From positions 62,001-126,000 of the forward strand of contig JBKBUF010000005.1 in the NCBI GenBank assembly GCA_046290815.1: 64,000 bases of DNA. Reading direction: 5' to 3'. The notes beneath the pieces were generated by a model. It searched no databases. It saw nothing but the letters and a program-made list of their open reading frames with translations, and had not been told where the DNA came from. The translations under genes were made by a program, and so were the position numbers. This document shows, one piece after another, positions 28,769 through 36,697 of the stretch. This DNA comes from JBKBUF01 sp046290815. Its GTDB lineage: Bacteria > Bacteroidota > Bacteroidia > Cytophagales > Cytophagaceae. Within the stretch, counting starts at the first letter, position 1. Each line of letters opens with the position of its first letter.

Positions 28769-29778
28769 TGTCATTATCCATAAAAAATATAGTGCTCTAT
28801 CTTGCAGCACTCTTCATTTCCATTTTTCTTCTTTGGAGAGTACTGAGCAAAATTGATATAGAGCTGTTATTAAGCAGAATCATGAAAGCTGATTTTTCAT
28901 GGGTTTTCGCTGCTGTAATTATTTCACTAATCAGCCATTTGTCAAGAGCAGCAAGATGGAATATATTAATGGAACCCCTAGGTTTCAGGCCTTCTTTATT
29001 CAAAACTTTCCTGGCTGTGATGGTTGGATATTTTGCAAATATATTTCTTCCGAGAGCAGGAGAAGTTGCGCGATGCGGAATACTTACAAAGATTGATAAA
29101 GTACAGCTTAACAGCGCTTTTGGAACAGTAGTAGCGGAGAGAGCTTTTGATTTTCTATGCCTGATTACATTGATTAGCTTATCGCTTATTCTTGAATTCA
29201 ACAGATTCACCACTTTGTTTTCTGAATATGTTCTGAAGGCAAGTCCGGAAGAAAAATTACCTCTTTATTTTAATCCGTTATTTATAGGCTCAATATTTCT
29301 GCTAACAGGACTTATTATACTGTTCCTGTTCAGAAAAAAAATAACAAGCTCAGCGTTCTTTTTTAAAATAAGGGAATTCCTTAAGGGAGTATTAGAAGGG
29401 GTAATGAGTTTCAGAAAAATCAGCAGAAAAAAAGAATTTATTTTCCATACCATTTTTATCTGGGTATGTTATTACTTCATGACATATCTGATGTTTTTCT
29501 CTTTGGCAGAAACAAAAATGCTGGGACCACTCGCAGGATTGGTTATACTGATTTTAGGTGGCCTGGGTATGTCAGCTCCTTCTACAGGTGGAATTGGTAC
29601 ATTCCATGAACTGGTAGGCGGAGGGCTAAAGCTATTTTATAACCTGAAATATGACGATGGGATAGCCTATGCTTTTGTAGTACATACGAGCCAGTTTTTT
29701 TCTATACTCATTGTAGGTGGATTGTCACTACTGATTTGTTTATTTTTGACCAGAAGATTAAACAATGACCTCAGATAA
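28768..29778 (+). CDS. Flippase-like membrane protein (UPF0104 / LPG synthase TM domain family)
   Basis: The 336-residue protein has about eight membrane helices. The motifs AARWNILMEPLGFRPSL, GYFANIFLPRAGEVARCGIL and the later GGLGMSAPSTGGIGTFHELV are the conserved signatures of the lysylphosphatidylglycerol synthase TM/AglD-like family. No soluble aminoacyl-transferase domain is present, so this is a membrane-only form. The role of such forms is not settled; lipid or lipid-sugar translocation is often suggested. It overlaps panD by one base and the next gene by 14 bases, so translation is coupled. Confidence 0.85.
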   Translation: MSLSIKNIVLYLAALFISIFLLWRVLSKIDIELLLSRIMKADFSWVFAAVIISLISHLSRAARWNILMEPLGFRPSLFKTFLAVMVGYFANIFLPRAGEVARCGILTKIDKVQLNSAFGTVVAERAFDFLCLITLISLSLILEFNRFTTLFSEYVLKASPEEKLPLYFNPLFIGSIFLLTGLIILFLFRKKITSSAFFFKIREFLKGVLEGVMSFRKISRKKEFIFHTIFIWVCYYFMTYLMFFSLAETKMLGPLAGLVILILGGLGMSAPSTGGIGTFHELVGGGLKLFYNLKYDDGIAYAFVVHTSQFFSILIVGGLSLLICLFLTRRLNNDLR

Positions 29779-30244
29779 AATCCGTACTATTGAAACGGCT
29801 CTGCCTATTATAGCAGAATGGAAGAAATGCAATCAAAAAGTTGTTTTCTCCAACGGATGCTTTGATATACTGCACGTCGGACATGTAGATTACCTTGAAA
29901 AAGCGAGAGCCTTGGGAGATCGATTGGTTATGGGATTGAATACCGATAGTTCAATCAAAAGAATCAAAGGCCCGGAAAGACCTGTAAACGATGAGAATTC
30001 CCGGTCAAGAATACTTGCAGCACTGGAATTTGTCGATGCTGTCATTTTGTTCGATGAGGACACCCCTTTTGAATTGATAAAAGCGATAAAACCTGACATT
30101 TTGGTAAAAGGTGACGATTACACCATAGATAAAATAATTGGCGCAGATATTGTTATGGAAAATGGCGGTGAGGTAAAAACAATAAGCCTGGTAAAAGGAT
30201 ATTCCACCTCGAACGTTATAGAGAAAATTAAAAAAAGTAAATGA
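29765..30244 (+). CDS. ADP-heptose-type adenylyltransferase (HldE C-terminal domain-like)
   Basis: The 159-residue protein is a single nucleotidyltransferase domain: KVVFSNGCFDILHVGHVDYLEKARALG carries the HxGH motif, LVMGLNTDSSIKRIKGPERPVNDE is the substrate loop, and KGDDYTIDKIIGAD and SLVKGYSTSNVIEKI close the fold. It corresponds to the C-terminal half of E. coli HldE (RfaE2), which makes ADP-D-glycero-beta-D-manno-heptose for lipopolysaccharide. The kinase half is not adjacent. Single-domain forms are usual outside enterobacteria. The sugar specificity is inferred from the family. Confidence 0.88.
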   Translation: MTSDKIRTIETALPIIAEWKKCNQKVVFSNGCFDILHVGHVDYLEKARALGDRLVMGLNTDSSIKRIKGPERPVNDENSRSRILAALEFVDAVILFDEDTPFELIKAIKPDILVKGDDYTIDKIIGADIVMENGGEVKTISLVKGYSTSNVIEKIKKSK

Positions 30245-30245
30245 T

Positions 30246-30938
30246 ATGATTTTTATTATTGTTATTGTCACTATGATTGCGAGCTGGGCAGTCGGTGCAA
30301 GATTAAAAAGCAAATTTCATCAATATTCACAAATAAGGCTTACCTCAGGTTTAAGCGGACAGGAAGCAGCCGAAGCTATGCTGAGAGACAATGGCATAAA
30401 TGATGTGAGAGTGATTTCTGTGGAAGGCAAATTGACTGACCACTATAATCCAATGGACAAAACCGTGAATCTGAGTCATGATGTTTATTATGGGAGAAAT
30501 GCTGCCGCAGTAGCAGTAGCCGCCCATGAGTGTGGCCACGCGGTACAACATGCTACTGCTTACAGTATGCTTACGCTTAGGTCCAAGCTGGTACCGGTTC
30601 AAAATGCCAGCGCAAGAATATTGAATACTATGATGTTAATATTAATGTTTGGCGGACTTGCATTAGGAGGCGCACAGGCTCTTCCATGGGCACTTCTGGT
30701 GATCATTGCTTGTAATGCAGTGCTTACTCTTTTTGCCCTGGTAACCCTACCTGTGGAGTTTGATGCCAGCAGAAGAGCACTTGCATGGCTTGAGCAAAGA
30801 AGAGTGGTAACAAGTCAGGAACATACCATGTCCAAAGATGCACTTTGGTGGGCAGCAATGACATATGTGGTTGTAGCAATTGGTGCACTGGCACAGCTAC
30901 TATATTACGTATCCATTTTAATGAGCAGAAGAGACTAG
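30246..30938 (+). CDS. Membrane zinc metallopeptidase (YugP family)
   Basis: The 230-residue protein has an N-terminal membrane helix, the zinc-binding AAHECGHAVQH at residues 92-102 (HECGH at 94-98), and three further hydrophobic segments (about 120-140, 145-165 and 208-228). The RLTSGLSGQEAAEAMLRDNGI and LPVEFDASRRALAWL segments are typical of the family. Targets are not known. It follows the adenylyltransferase by one base and ends the panC cluster, with the terminator at 31004-31032. Confidence 0.88.
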   Translation: MIFIIVIVTMIASWAVGARLKSKFHQYSQIRLTSGLSGQEAAEAMLRDNGINDVRVISVEGKLTDHYNPMDKTVNLSHDVYYGRNAAAVAVAAHECGHAVQHATAYSMLTLRSKLVPVQNASARILNTMMLILMFGGLALGGAQALPWALLVIIACNAVLTLFALVTLPVEFDASRRALAWLEQRRVVTSQEHTMSKDALWWAAMTYVVVAIGALAQLLYYVSILMSRRD

Positions 30939-30946
30939 GGATTTTA

Positions 30947-31003
30947 GAATTACGATTTTGGAATTACGATTGATCTATTTTTAATTTAAGAATTACGATT
31001 TTG
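30947..31003. repeat. Three copies of a 14-base repeat after the YugP-like gene
   Basis: GAATTACGATTTTG occurs at 30947-30960 and 30990-31003, with the variant GAATTACGATTGAT at 30961-30974. The unit is two heptamers, like the heptamer arrays elsewhere in the window. It is directly downstream of a stop codon and ends at the terminator stem. Confidence 0.7.
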
Positions 31004-31032
31004 AAAAACCTGCTGAAATTGGCAGGTTTTTC
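31004..31032 (+). terminator. Terminator of the panC cluster
   Basis: AAAAACCTGC (31004-31013) pairs with GCAGGTTTTT (31022-31031) around an 8-base loop and runs into T residues. It is 66 bases after the last stop codon of the cluster. Confidence 0.8.
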
Positions 31033-31135
31033 CTTTTTAAAAGGCGTGCCTGTCAACTATTTTTGTCTTTTTTGTATATAAAATAAAACTTTTTCACTAA
31101 ATACCAGTAAAAACTTTCCATAACCATTTTTTTGC

Positions 31136-32278
31136 ATGGATTTTCAATTTACAGAAGAGCAACTGGCAGTACAGGAAGCTGCAAGAAATTTTGCTGAAAC
31201 GGAATTGCTTCCGGGAGTTATTGATCGTGATGAACTTCAGCTATTTCCTAAAGAGCAGATAAATAAACTTGGTGAACTGGGGTTTCTTGGTATGATGGTA
31301 GACCCAAAATACGGTGGCGGGGGCATGGACACCATTTCCTACGTACTGGCAATGGAAGAAATCTCCAAAATCGATGCCTCAGTATCGGTTTGTATGTCAG
31401 TTAACAATTCCCTGGTATGCTGGGGACTTGAGAAGTTCGGGACAGAAGAACAAAAGCAAAAATACCTCATACCCTTAGCCCAGGGCAAAATAATAGGTGC
31501 ATTCTGTCTTTCAGAGCCGGAAGCTGGGTCTGATGCCACATCCCAAAGGACGACTGCAGAAGACAAAGGCGATCATTATATTCTTAATGGTACTAAAAAT
31601 TGGATTACCAATGGTAGTTCAGCCTCAGTATATATTGTCATTGCACAAACGGATAGAGAGAAAGGGCATAAAGGAATAAATGCATTGATCGTAGAGAAAG
31701 GTATGCCGGGTTTTGAAATCGGAAAGAAAGAAAATAAGCTGGGAATCAGAGGCTCTGACACCCATTCATTAATGTTTAATAATGTAAAGGTCCCTAAAGC
31801 AAACCGAATCGGAGAGGATGGCTTTGGCTTTTCCTTTGCCATGAAGACTTTAAATGGTGGAAGAATCGGAATTGCTTCCCAGGCCCTGGGAATTGCATCG
31901 GGGGCTTATGAATTGGCTTTAAAGTATTCAAAAGAAAGAAAGGCCTTCGGAACTGAAATCTCAAATCACCAGGCCATACAGTTCAAGCTCGCAGATATGG
32001 CTACTCAGATTGATGCGGCAAGACTTCTTTGCCTTCAGGCTGCCTGCCTTAAAGATCAGCACAAGGATTATGCACAAGCCAGTGCCATGGCGAAACTTTT
32101 CTCTTCAAAAGTAGCAATGGATGTAACAGTTGACGCCGTTCAGATACATGGTGGCTATGGTTATGTGAAAGAATTTCATGTTGAAAGGCTGATGAGAGAT
32201 GCAAAAATCACCCAGATATATGAGGGTACTTCCGAGATTCAAAAAATTGTGATTTCCCGCGAATTATTCAAAAAATGA
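31136..32278 (+). CDS. Acyl-CoA dehydrogenase
   Basis: The 380-residue FAD enzyme catalyses alpha-beta desaturation of an acyl-CoA. DFQFTEEQLAVQEAARNFAE is the usual start, GAFCLSEPEAGSDA is the FAD/substrate segment, YVLNGTKNWITNG-like residues follow, RMLRDAKI-type VERLMRDAKITQIYEGTSEIQK is the C-terminal signature, and the catalytic base is probably the Glu of IYEGTSE (about residue 363). It resembles short-chain (butyryl-CoA) dehydrogenases. No ETF gene is adjacent, and the chain length of the substrate is not shown. Confidence 0.93.
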   Translation: MDFQFTEEQLAVQEAARNFAETELLPGVIDRDELQLFPKEQINKLGELGFLGMMVDPKYGGGGMDTISYVLAMEEISKIDASVSVCMSVNNSLVCWGLEKFGTEEQKQKYLIPLAQGKIIGAFCLSEPEAGSDATSQRTTAEDKGDHYILNGTKNWITNGSSASVYIVIAQTDREKGHKGINALIVEKGMPGFEIGKKENKLGIRGSDTHSLMFNNVKVPKANRIGEDGFGFSFAMKTLNGGRIGIASQALGIASGAYELALKYSKERKAFGTEISNHQAIQFKLADMATQIDAARLLCLQAACLKDQHKDYAQASAMAKLFSSKVAMDVTVDAVQIHGGYGYVKEFHVERLMRDAKITQIYEGTSEIQKIVISRELFKK

Positions 32279-32352
32279 TATTTCCAAACAATATTTCCGG
32301 GCTTTCTTTATTATATAATAGTATAATTTACTGTTTTTTATTTTAATTTTAG

Positions 32353-32383
32353 TTGACATACTAGCGTAAATGTATTAGATTTG
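32353..32383 (+). promoter_or_regulatory. Promoter of the AraC-family gene
   Basis: TTG (32353-32355) and TAGATTTG (32376-32383, matching TAnnTTTG) are separated by 20 bases, an excellent Bacteroidetes promoter. The predicted start near 32390 leaves a leader of about 65 bases. The -7 box overlaps the palindrome at 32376-32393. Confidence 0.7.
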
Positions 32384-32393
32384 TACAAATCTA
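32376..32393. promoter_or_regulatory. Perfect 18-base palindrome over the -7 box (operator candidate)
   Basis: TAGATTTGTACAAATCTA is a perfect inverted repeat with no spacer, covering the -7 box and the likely start site of the AraC-family gene. A dimeric repressor binding here would block the promoter. An AraC protein normally binds direct repeats, so the factor may not be the gene product itself. Confidence 0.55.
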
Positions 32394-32454
32394 GTTTTAA
32401 ACTAAGAATTTGATTTTTTTTATATTTAGTAAAATATAAGATCAAACAAAACGA

Positions 32455-33378
32455 ATGGAAGATTACAACAAAATTATTGAATCCCTTGGTGTAAGATTTA
32501 TCAAGGCTAAGAACATAAAAATACTTCAGCCCCTGACAGTCGAAAATTTCTACGACGTAGGAAACACCATCGTACTTTTGCATAAAGGAGAAATATCTTA
32601 TGGAGAAGAAAAACAAAAGGTAGCTGAAGGTGATCTTCTATTCATTCCAGGGGGACGTCTTACTTCAATAACTTATGGAAGATTTAATCCAGTAAAACTG
32701 ACTAATGAAGACTTGTTGAACAACAGAGACAAGTTTTTCAGCTCAATGCTTGACAAGAACTCTATTGGTCAGCAGGATGACACATTTAGTTATATCACGT
32801 TTGAAGCGAAGGTTTTCGATTCTGTTAACTTCTTTGCTTCGCTTGATATTCCGGCGTTCGTAATAACCAACAGTACAGCTCTTTCAGAATGCATCATAGA
32901 AACCATCAGAGAAGACCTGTCTGAAAATCCTGGGAAAGAAAGAGTAATTAAATTAAATACCGAAAGAATTGTAATCGAAATCATCAGATATATCCTTGAC
33001 AAGAGGTTGTTTGTGGAACAACTTGCCACCAACAGCACTTACTTCAAAGATCCTCGTCTGATAGATATTTTTGCTTTCATCAAGAAAAATCTTGGTGGTG
33101 ATCTTTCAAATAAAGTACTTGCCAACGTTGCCAATGTATCAGAAGACTATGTTGGACAATATTTTAAAATGTTAACAGGTATCAATCCTCAGGATTATAT
33201 TGAATATCAGAGAATGGAGATGGCTGTCAACCTTTTAAGAACTTCCAAAAAGAGTATCCGTGAAATCGGACGAGAAGTGGGATATAAAGATACTGCATAT
33301 TTCTGCAGAAGGTTTAAAATGATGTTTGGTATTCCTGCAGGAAAAATGAGAAGAAGAGAATCTTTGATGAATATCTAA
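32455..33378 (+). CDS. AraC-family transcriptional regulator
   Basis: The 307-residue protein has an N-terminal cupin-like part (GNTIVLLHKGEISYGEEKQKVAEGDLLFIPGG, about residues 36-70) and a C-terminal AraC DNA-binding domain with two helix-turn-helix units: LANVANVSEDYVGQYFKMLTGI and IREIGREVGYKDTAYFCRRFKMMFG. The middle contains a helical segment (about 130-190). The effector is unknown. It has its own strong promoter and terminator and stands alone; nearby candidates for control are the acyl-CoA dehydrogenase upstream and itself. Confidence 0.9.
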   Translation: MEDYNKIIESLGVRFIKAKNIKILQPLTVENFYDVGNTIVLLHKGEISYGEEKQKVAEGDLLFIPGGRLTSITYGRFNPVKLTNEDLLNNRDKFFSSMLDKNSIGQQDDTFSYITFEAKVFDSVNFFASLDIPAFVITNSTALSECIIETIREDLSENPGKERVIKLNTERIVIEIIRYILDKRLFVEQLATNSTYFKDPRLIDIFAFIKKNLGGDLSNKVLANVANVSEDYVGQYFKMLTGINPQDYIEYQRMEMAVNLLRTSKKSIREIGREVGYKDTAYFCRRFKMMFGIPAGKMRRRESLMNI

Positions 33379-33399
33379 AAGTAATTAAAAAATTTGAAG

Positions 33400-33433
33400 G
33401 CGATTCAATGGGATGTACTATTGAATCGCTTTT
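33400..33433 (+). terminator. Terminator of the AraC-family gene, inside the end of pcrB
   Basis: GCGATTCAAT (33400-33409) pairs perfectly with ATTGAATCGC (33420-33429), with a 10-base loop and a T-run after. The right arm covers the last codons of the convergent pcrB gene, so stem and coding sequence are shared. Confidence 0.7.
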
Positions 33434-34179
33434 GTTTTATTGAGCTCAGTGATTTTTTCAGCAACCTGATCCAATAAATCAGGATCTTTTTCAATAGCGT
33501 TACCGATTACTATCAGGTCTGCTCCGGCTTTCAGTGCACTTAAAGCTTTTTCTACAGATGTGATACCACCTCCCACTATAATAGGCAAGTTAACAGATTT
33601 CCTTACGGCCGCTATCATCTCAGCAGATACAGGATTTTGTGCGCCGCTTCCCCCATCAAGATAGACAAGTTTTAAACCCAGCATTTCACCGGCCATAGCG
33701 GTACAGGCTGCAACCGCAGGTTTGTCATAAGGCACTGGTGTAGTATTGCTGATATAGGAAACCGTAGTAGGTTTTCCGCAATCCACCAAAATATATCCGG
33801 TGGCCATTACTTCCAATCCTGTTTGCCTGATTAAAGGCGCAGCAATTACATGCTGACCGATCAGATATTCAGGATTTCTTCCTGAGATCAATGAGAGAAA
33901 AAGTATGGCATCTGCTGAAGGATAAATATGCAAATTACTCCCGGGAAAGATAATAACTGGAATATTGGTTTTTGCTTTAATCACTTTGATGATATCATCC
34001 ATATTGGAATTCATCATCAGGCTTCCTCCCACGAAAAAAAAATCAACCTTACTTTTCGCTGTTTTGCTTATCAGACTGGCACAGGATTCAGTGTCGATTT
34101 TATCAGGATCGAGCAATACGGCGAAAGCTTTCCTACCGCTTTTTCTTAAATCCAGAACCAGATGATATAGGGAATTCAT
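33418..34179 (-). CDS. pcrB: Geranylgeranylglyceryl/heptaprenylglyceryl phosphate synthase (PcrB-like)
   Basis: The 253-residue TIM-barrel protein has KAFAVLLDPDKID at the N-terminus, VDFFFVGGSLMMN, the phosphate-binding KLVYLDGGSGAQNPVSAEMI and LPIIVGGGITSVEKALSALKAGADLIVIGNA at the end. These are the signatures of the GGGPS/PcrB family, which joins sn-glycerol-1-phosphate to a polyprenyl diphosphate through an ether bond. Archaea use it for membrane lipids, and homologues are known in Bacteroidetes. The chain length cannot be deduced. Its stop codon lies in the terminator of the convergent AraC gene, and its start overlaps the stop of the upstream 126-residue protein by one base. Confidence 0.9.
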   Translation of the reverse strand: MNSLYHLVLDLRKSGRKAFAVLLDPDKIDTESCASLISKTAKSKVDFFFVGGSLMMNSNMDDIIKVIKAKTNIPVIIFPGSNLHIYPSADAILFLSLISGRNPEYLIGQHVIAAPLIRQTGLEVMATGYILVDCGKPTTVSYISNTTPVPYDKPAVAACTAMAGEMLGLKLVYLDGGSGAQNPVSAEMIAAVRKSVNLPIIVGGGITSVEKALSALKAGADLIVIGNAIEKDPDLLDQVAEKITELNKTKAIQ

Positions 34180-34559
34180 TATTCTTTTTTAGAATCGAGA
34201 CTTTTTAAATAGGAGGTCAGTTTTTCTTTCACCAAAGCTATCAGAAAGAGGGCAATCTGTTCTTTAATCATTTTGACGATTTCTGACTCTCTCTTTGGCT
34301 CTGTTACTATTAATCCATCCGCAGGAGCAGAAGTAACCTTTTTTTCCTTTTTTGGCTTAGATGGAATAATGGCACGAGTTACCAAATATGCGGCAGCGCA
34401 TGCCCCTCCCAATAATAAAAGTGTAAAGCCGATTTTTTTTGCATCGGCAGTAATCATTTTCAGATCACTTTCAACAGCCTCTTTAAACAGCCCGGTTTCC
34501 TTTTCCAGTATTTCTCTTTGCTTATCCACGTCTTCCAATACGTAATTCGGGTTTTTCAT
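34179..34559 (-). CDS. Small single-helix membrane protein of unknown function
   Basis: The 126-residue protein has a charged N-terminal helix (VDKQREILEKETGLFKEAVE, about 9-28), one membrane helix at about 48-66 (GFTLLLLGGACAAAYLVTRA) and a lysine-rich stretch (SKPKKEKK) followed by a second amphipathic helix (IVKMIKEQIALFLIALVKEKL). No known domain was recognised. It sits between the holin-like protein and pcrB with a one-base overlap to pcrB and 27 bases to the holin-like gene, so the three probably form an envelope-linked operon. Confidence 0.7.
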   Translation of the reverse strand: MKNPNYVLEDVDKQREILEKETGLFKEAVESDLKMITADAKKIGFTLLLLGGACAAAYLVTRAIIPSKPKKEKKVTSAPADGLIVTEPKRESEIVKMIKEQIALFLIALVKEKLTSYLKSLDSKKE

Positions 34560-34586
34560 AGATGAAAATATTTAAAATTATCACCC

Positions 34587-34949
34587 TTATTTATCCTTCT
34601 TCTTATTGTTGATGATTCCTATCGCTATATCATGAATCTTTTTATGCAAGAATCCTTTTCCTATGTTCATTGCAAAGATAATTCCTGCCACCAGGAAAAA
34701 TATCCCAAGAATGAGAAAGCCCATATAGCTGCTATTGAACAGCGAGTTCAGATAATTTCCCAATGCCAGACTCATAAATATAAGCATTAGAAAAAAAGTA
34801 AAAGCCAGCATCATCACCATAAGCATGGTTGCCATAATGTTGGCTGCTTTTTCTTTCATCTCCAGCTTAAAGAGTTCAAATCTTTTCTCAAGATACCCTT
34901 TGAGATGTTCAAATAACCCGTCAAGCTTTAAAAATTTGAAAATATCCAT
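34587..34949 (-). CDS. Phage holin family / DUF1469-like membrane protein
   Basis: The 120-residue protein has a short amphipathic N-terminal helix (LFEHLKGYLEKRFELFKLEMKEKA) and two membrane helices (about 38-65 and 72-95). The pattern matches the small DUF1469/Phage_holin_3_6 group found in many non-phage genomes. No lysis gene or phage gene is nearby, so a chromosomal envelope function is more likely than lysis. It starts the small operon that ends in pcrB. Confidence 0.75.
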   Translation of the reverse strand: MDIFKFLKLDGLFEHLKGYLEKRFELFKLEMKEKAANIMATMLMVMMLAFTFFLMLIFMSLALGNYLNSLFNSSYMGFLILGIFFLVAGIIFAMNIGKGFLHKKIHDIAIGIINNKKKDK

Positions 34950-35011
34950 TTGTATAAAATTAAGAAAAAATAATCCGGTAGTTCAATAATAACTTTTAAA
35001 ATATTGATATG

Positions 35012-35815
35012 TTAAAATAAAGGCATTCCAAGTAAAGGATTTTGGCGGTTCTTGTTATTAATCACCACATTCAGAATAAATCCATATTGGGGTGTTATCT
35101 GGTTTAGCCTTCCTTCCGGACTCATACCCTTTCTGTAATAATAATCTGTTTCACGGAAAGCAAAGGCACCTATGTGTACATTTTTAAATACTCCATAGGT
35201 GGCATACATTCCGAACCTTGTTCTGTCAATAAATCTTTCCTGGTAAATGTTGGAAGTATTTTCCCCGAAATAAAACTTAAGATAAGGTCGTGCAAAAAGA
35301 TGAATTTTCAAAGGTCTGTTTAAAAGATTGAACTCTTTATGCAACATCAATAGTAAACTCAAGCGGCCTTCGTTCCTTATTATTACATGAGGATTGTCCG
35401 ATTTAGGAGGGGAGATATATTCGAAAGAAAGCTGCTGAATGAAGTCAACCTTCTGTAATATCGAACCTGCATGTAATGCATTCAATTCTGTAATGTAAGT
35501 AACATCCGGATTACTCAAAAATGTTTGTTTCGCGCCCATGTACCAATGTTGCCCTCCGCAATACTGCAACCCCAAAACATACTGATGATGTTGAAGATTT
35601 TCAAATATTCCGGATCCAATCCCTTTATATTTATTAAATACGAGATTATTTTCAAGATAAATAAAACTTCCATCCTTCAGGTATACGTCTCCTCTGAGAA
35701 AGCTCCAGTAATTATCTGGGAAAAAATATTTAAAAGTAGGAGGGTCGTCCTGCTGGGAGAAACAAAGAAGCGGTAAACAGAAAATAAAAAATATACAGCC
35801 TGACAGCCTTTTCAT
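35012..35815 (-). CDS. Putative outer-membrane beta-barrel protein (DUF2490-like)
   Basis: The 267-residue protein starts with a signal peptide (MKRLSGCIFFIFCLPLLCFS) and is otherwise a run of alternating strands with aromatic residues, such as YWSFLRGDVYLKDGSFIYLE, QYVLGLQYCGGQHWYMGAKQ and RFGMYATYGVFKNVHIGAF. The pattern and size fit a small outer-membrane barrel, and DUF2490 is a possible family. It lies 54 bases downstream of phoU in the same direction, so it may be transcribed with the phosphate operon. Its role is unknown. Confidence 0.6.
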   Translation of the reverse strand: MKRLSGCIFFIFCLPLLCFSQQDDPPTFKYFFPDNYWSFLRGDVYLKDGSFIYLENNLVFNKYKGIGSGIFENLQHHQYVLGLQYCGGQHWYMGAKQTFLSNPDVTYITELNALHAGSILQKVDFIQQLSFEYISPPKSDNPHVIIRNEGRLSLLLMLHKEFNLLNRPLKIHLFARPYLKFYFGENTSNIYQERFIDRTRFGMYATYGVFKNVHIGAFAFRETDYYYRKGMSPEGRLNQITPQYGFILNVVINNKNRQNPLLGMPLF

Positions 35816-35869
35816 AACATAGAATATCGCCTTAATTTAAAAACTTAAACTTTTAAATTAAAGTATATT

Positions 35870-36559
35870 CTACTCATCTTTATTCATTTTGTCAGATTTC
35901 TTTTTGTGTCTCACTACTTTAGCCTTCACATAAAAAATTATCTCTTCAGCTATATTGGTTATATAGTCTCCAACTCTTTCCATTTTTCTTATCACTGAAA
36001 GGAAATAAATAGCCTGCAGAATTTTATCCGGGTCATTCGTATTCTTCAGATATTCCGTAATAACCTGGTTTGCGTTCACATTAATCTCGTCCAACACTTC
36101 ATCTTTAGAAAATAATGTCCTGGCAAGTTTGGTATCATCATTCTCAAAAGACTCTGTCAATATAGTAAGCATCTCTAAAGCTGTAGAAGTCATTTCTTTA
36201 AACCTAAGGTTCTTTATCAGCTCCTTTTCATAAGGGGTTTCACAATTAATGATAAACTGACTAATCCCTTTGGCGTTATCTCCAATTCTCTCCAGATCCG
36301 AAACCATTTTCAAGGAGGCAACAACAAAACGTAAGTCTATTGCCACGGGATTAAATAATGCAAGAATGTGTTCACTCTTGGCATCAATCAACAACTCAGC
36401 GCCGTTAACCCTTTTTTCATTTTTCAATACTTCCTTAGCCAGATCCTTGTCAAAGCTGAAAAACGCGGTAATGGCCTTTTCCAGTTGTTCATTTACCAAC
36501 TGAGTCATGTCAATCAGTTTACTTTTTAATTCACCAAGTTCTGTTTCTAGAAGATTCAT
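35870..36559 (-). CDS. phoU: Phosphate signalling regulator PhoU
   Basis: The 229-residue, all-helical protein has the two PhoU repeats, each with its metal-binding E/D segment: VASLKMVSDLERIGDNAKGIS and YFLSVIRKMERVGDYITNIAEE. PhoU mediates the inhibitory signal from the Pst transporter to the PhoR kinase when phosphate is plentiful. It lies downstream of pstB, separated by 138 bases that contain the heptamer array at 36563-36646, so its expression level could depend on this spacer. Confidence 0.95.
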   Translation of the reverse strand: MNLLETELGELKSKLIDMTQLVNEQLEKAITAFFSFDKDLAKEVLKNEKRVNGAELLIDAKSEHILALFNPVAIDLRFVVASLKMVSDLERIGDNAKGISQFIINCETPYEKELIKNLRFKEMTSTALEMLTILTESFENDDTKLARTLFSKDEVLDEINVNANQVITEYLKNTNDPDKILQAIYFLSVIRKMERVGDYITNIAEEIIFYVKAKVVRHKKKSDKMNKDE

Positions 36560-36562
36560 TAT

Positions 36563-36646
36563 AATTAAGAATTAAGAATTAAGAATTAAGAATTAAGAAT
36601 TAAGAATTAAGTTTAAAGTTCAAAGTTCAAAGTTCAAAGTTTAAAG
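36563..36646. repeat. Twelve-unit heptamer array between pstB and phoU
   Basis: Seven perfect copies of AATTAAG (36563-36611) are followed by TTTAAAG, three TTCAAAG and TTTAAAG (36612-36646), all in the same 7-base register. It ends 4 bases from the phoU start codon at 36559. Perfect short arrays of this kind can gain or lose units. Confidence 0.9.
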
Positions 36647-36697
36647 CCGAAGGTGGCATTCATTCAGCATTCAACATTTATCATTCAACATTCACTT

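Noticed and set aside
32338..32616. 92-residue reverse frame over the AraC promoter and start
   Set aside because: It overlaps a perfect promoter and the AraC N-terminus; low-complexity and no known motif.
34587..34949. Prophage holin gene
   Set aside because: No endolysin, portal, terminase or other phage gene is near, and the DUF1469-type sequence is common in non-phage loci.
36563..36646. CRISPR-like array
   Set aside because: Units are 7 bases with no spacers, so it is a simple tandem repeat.
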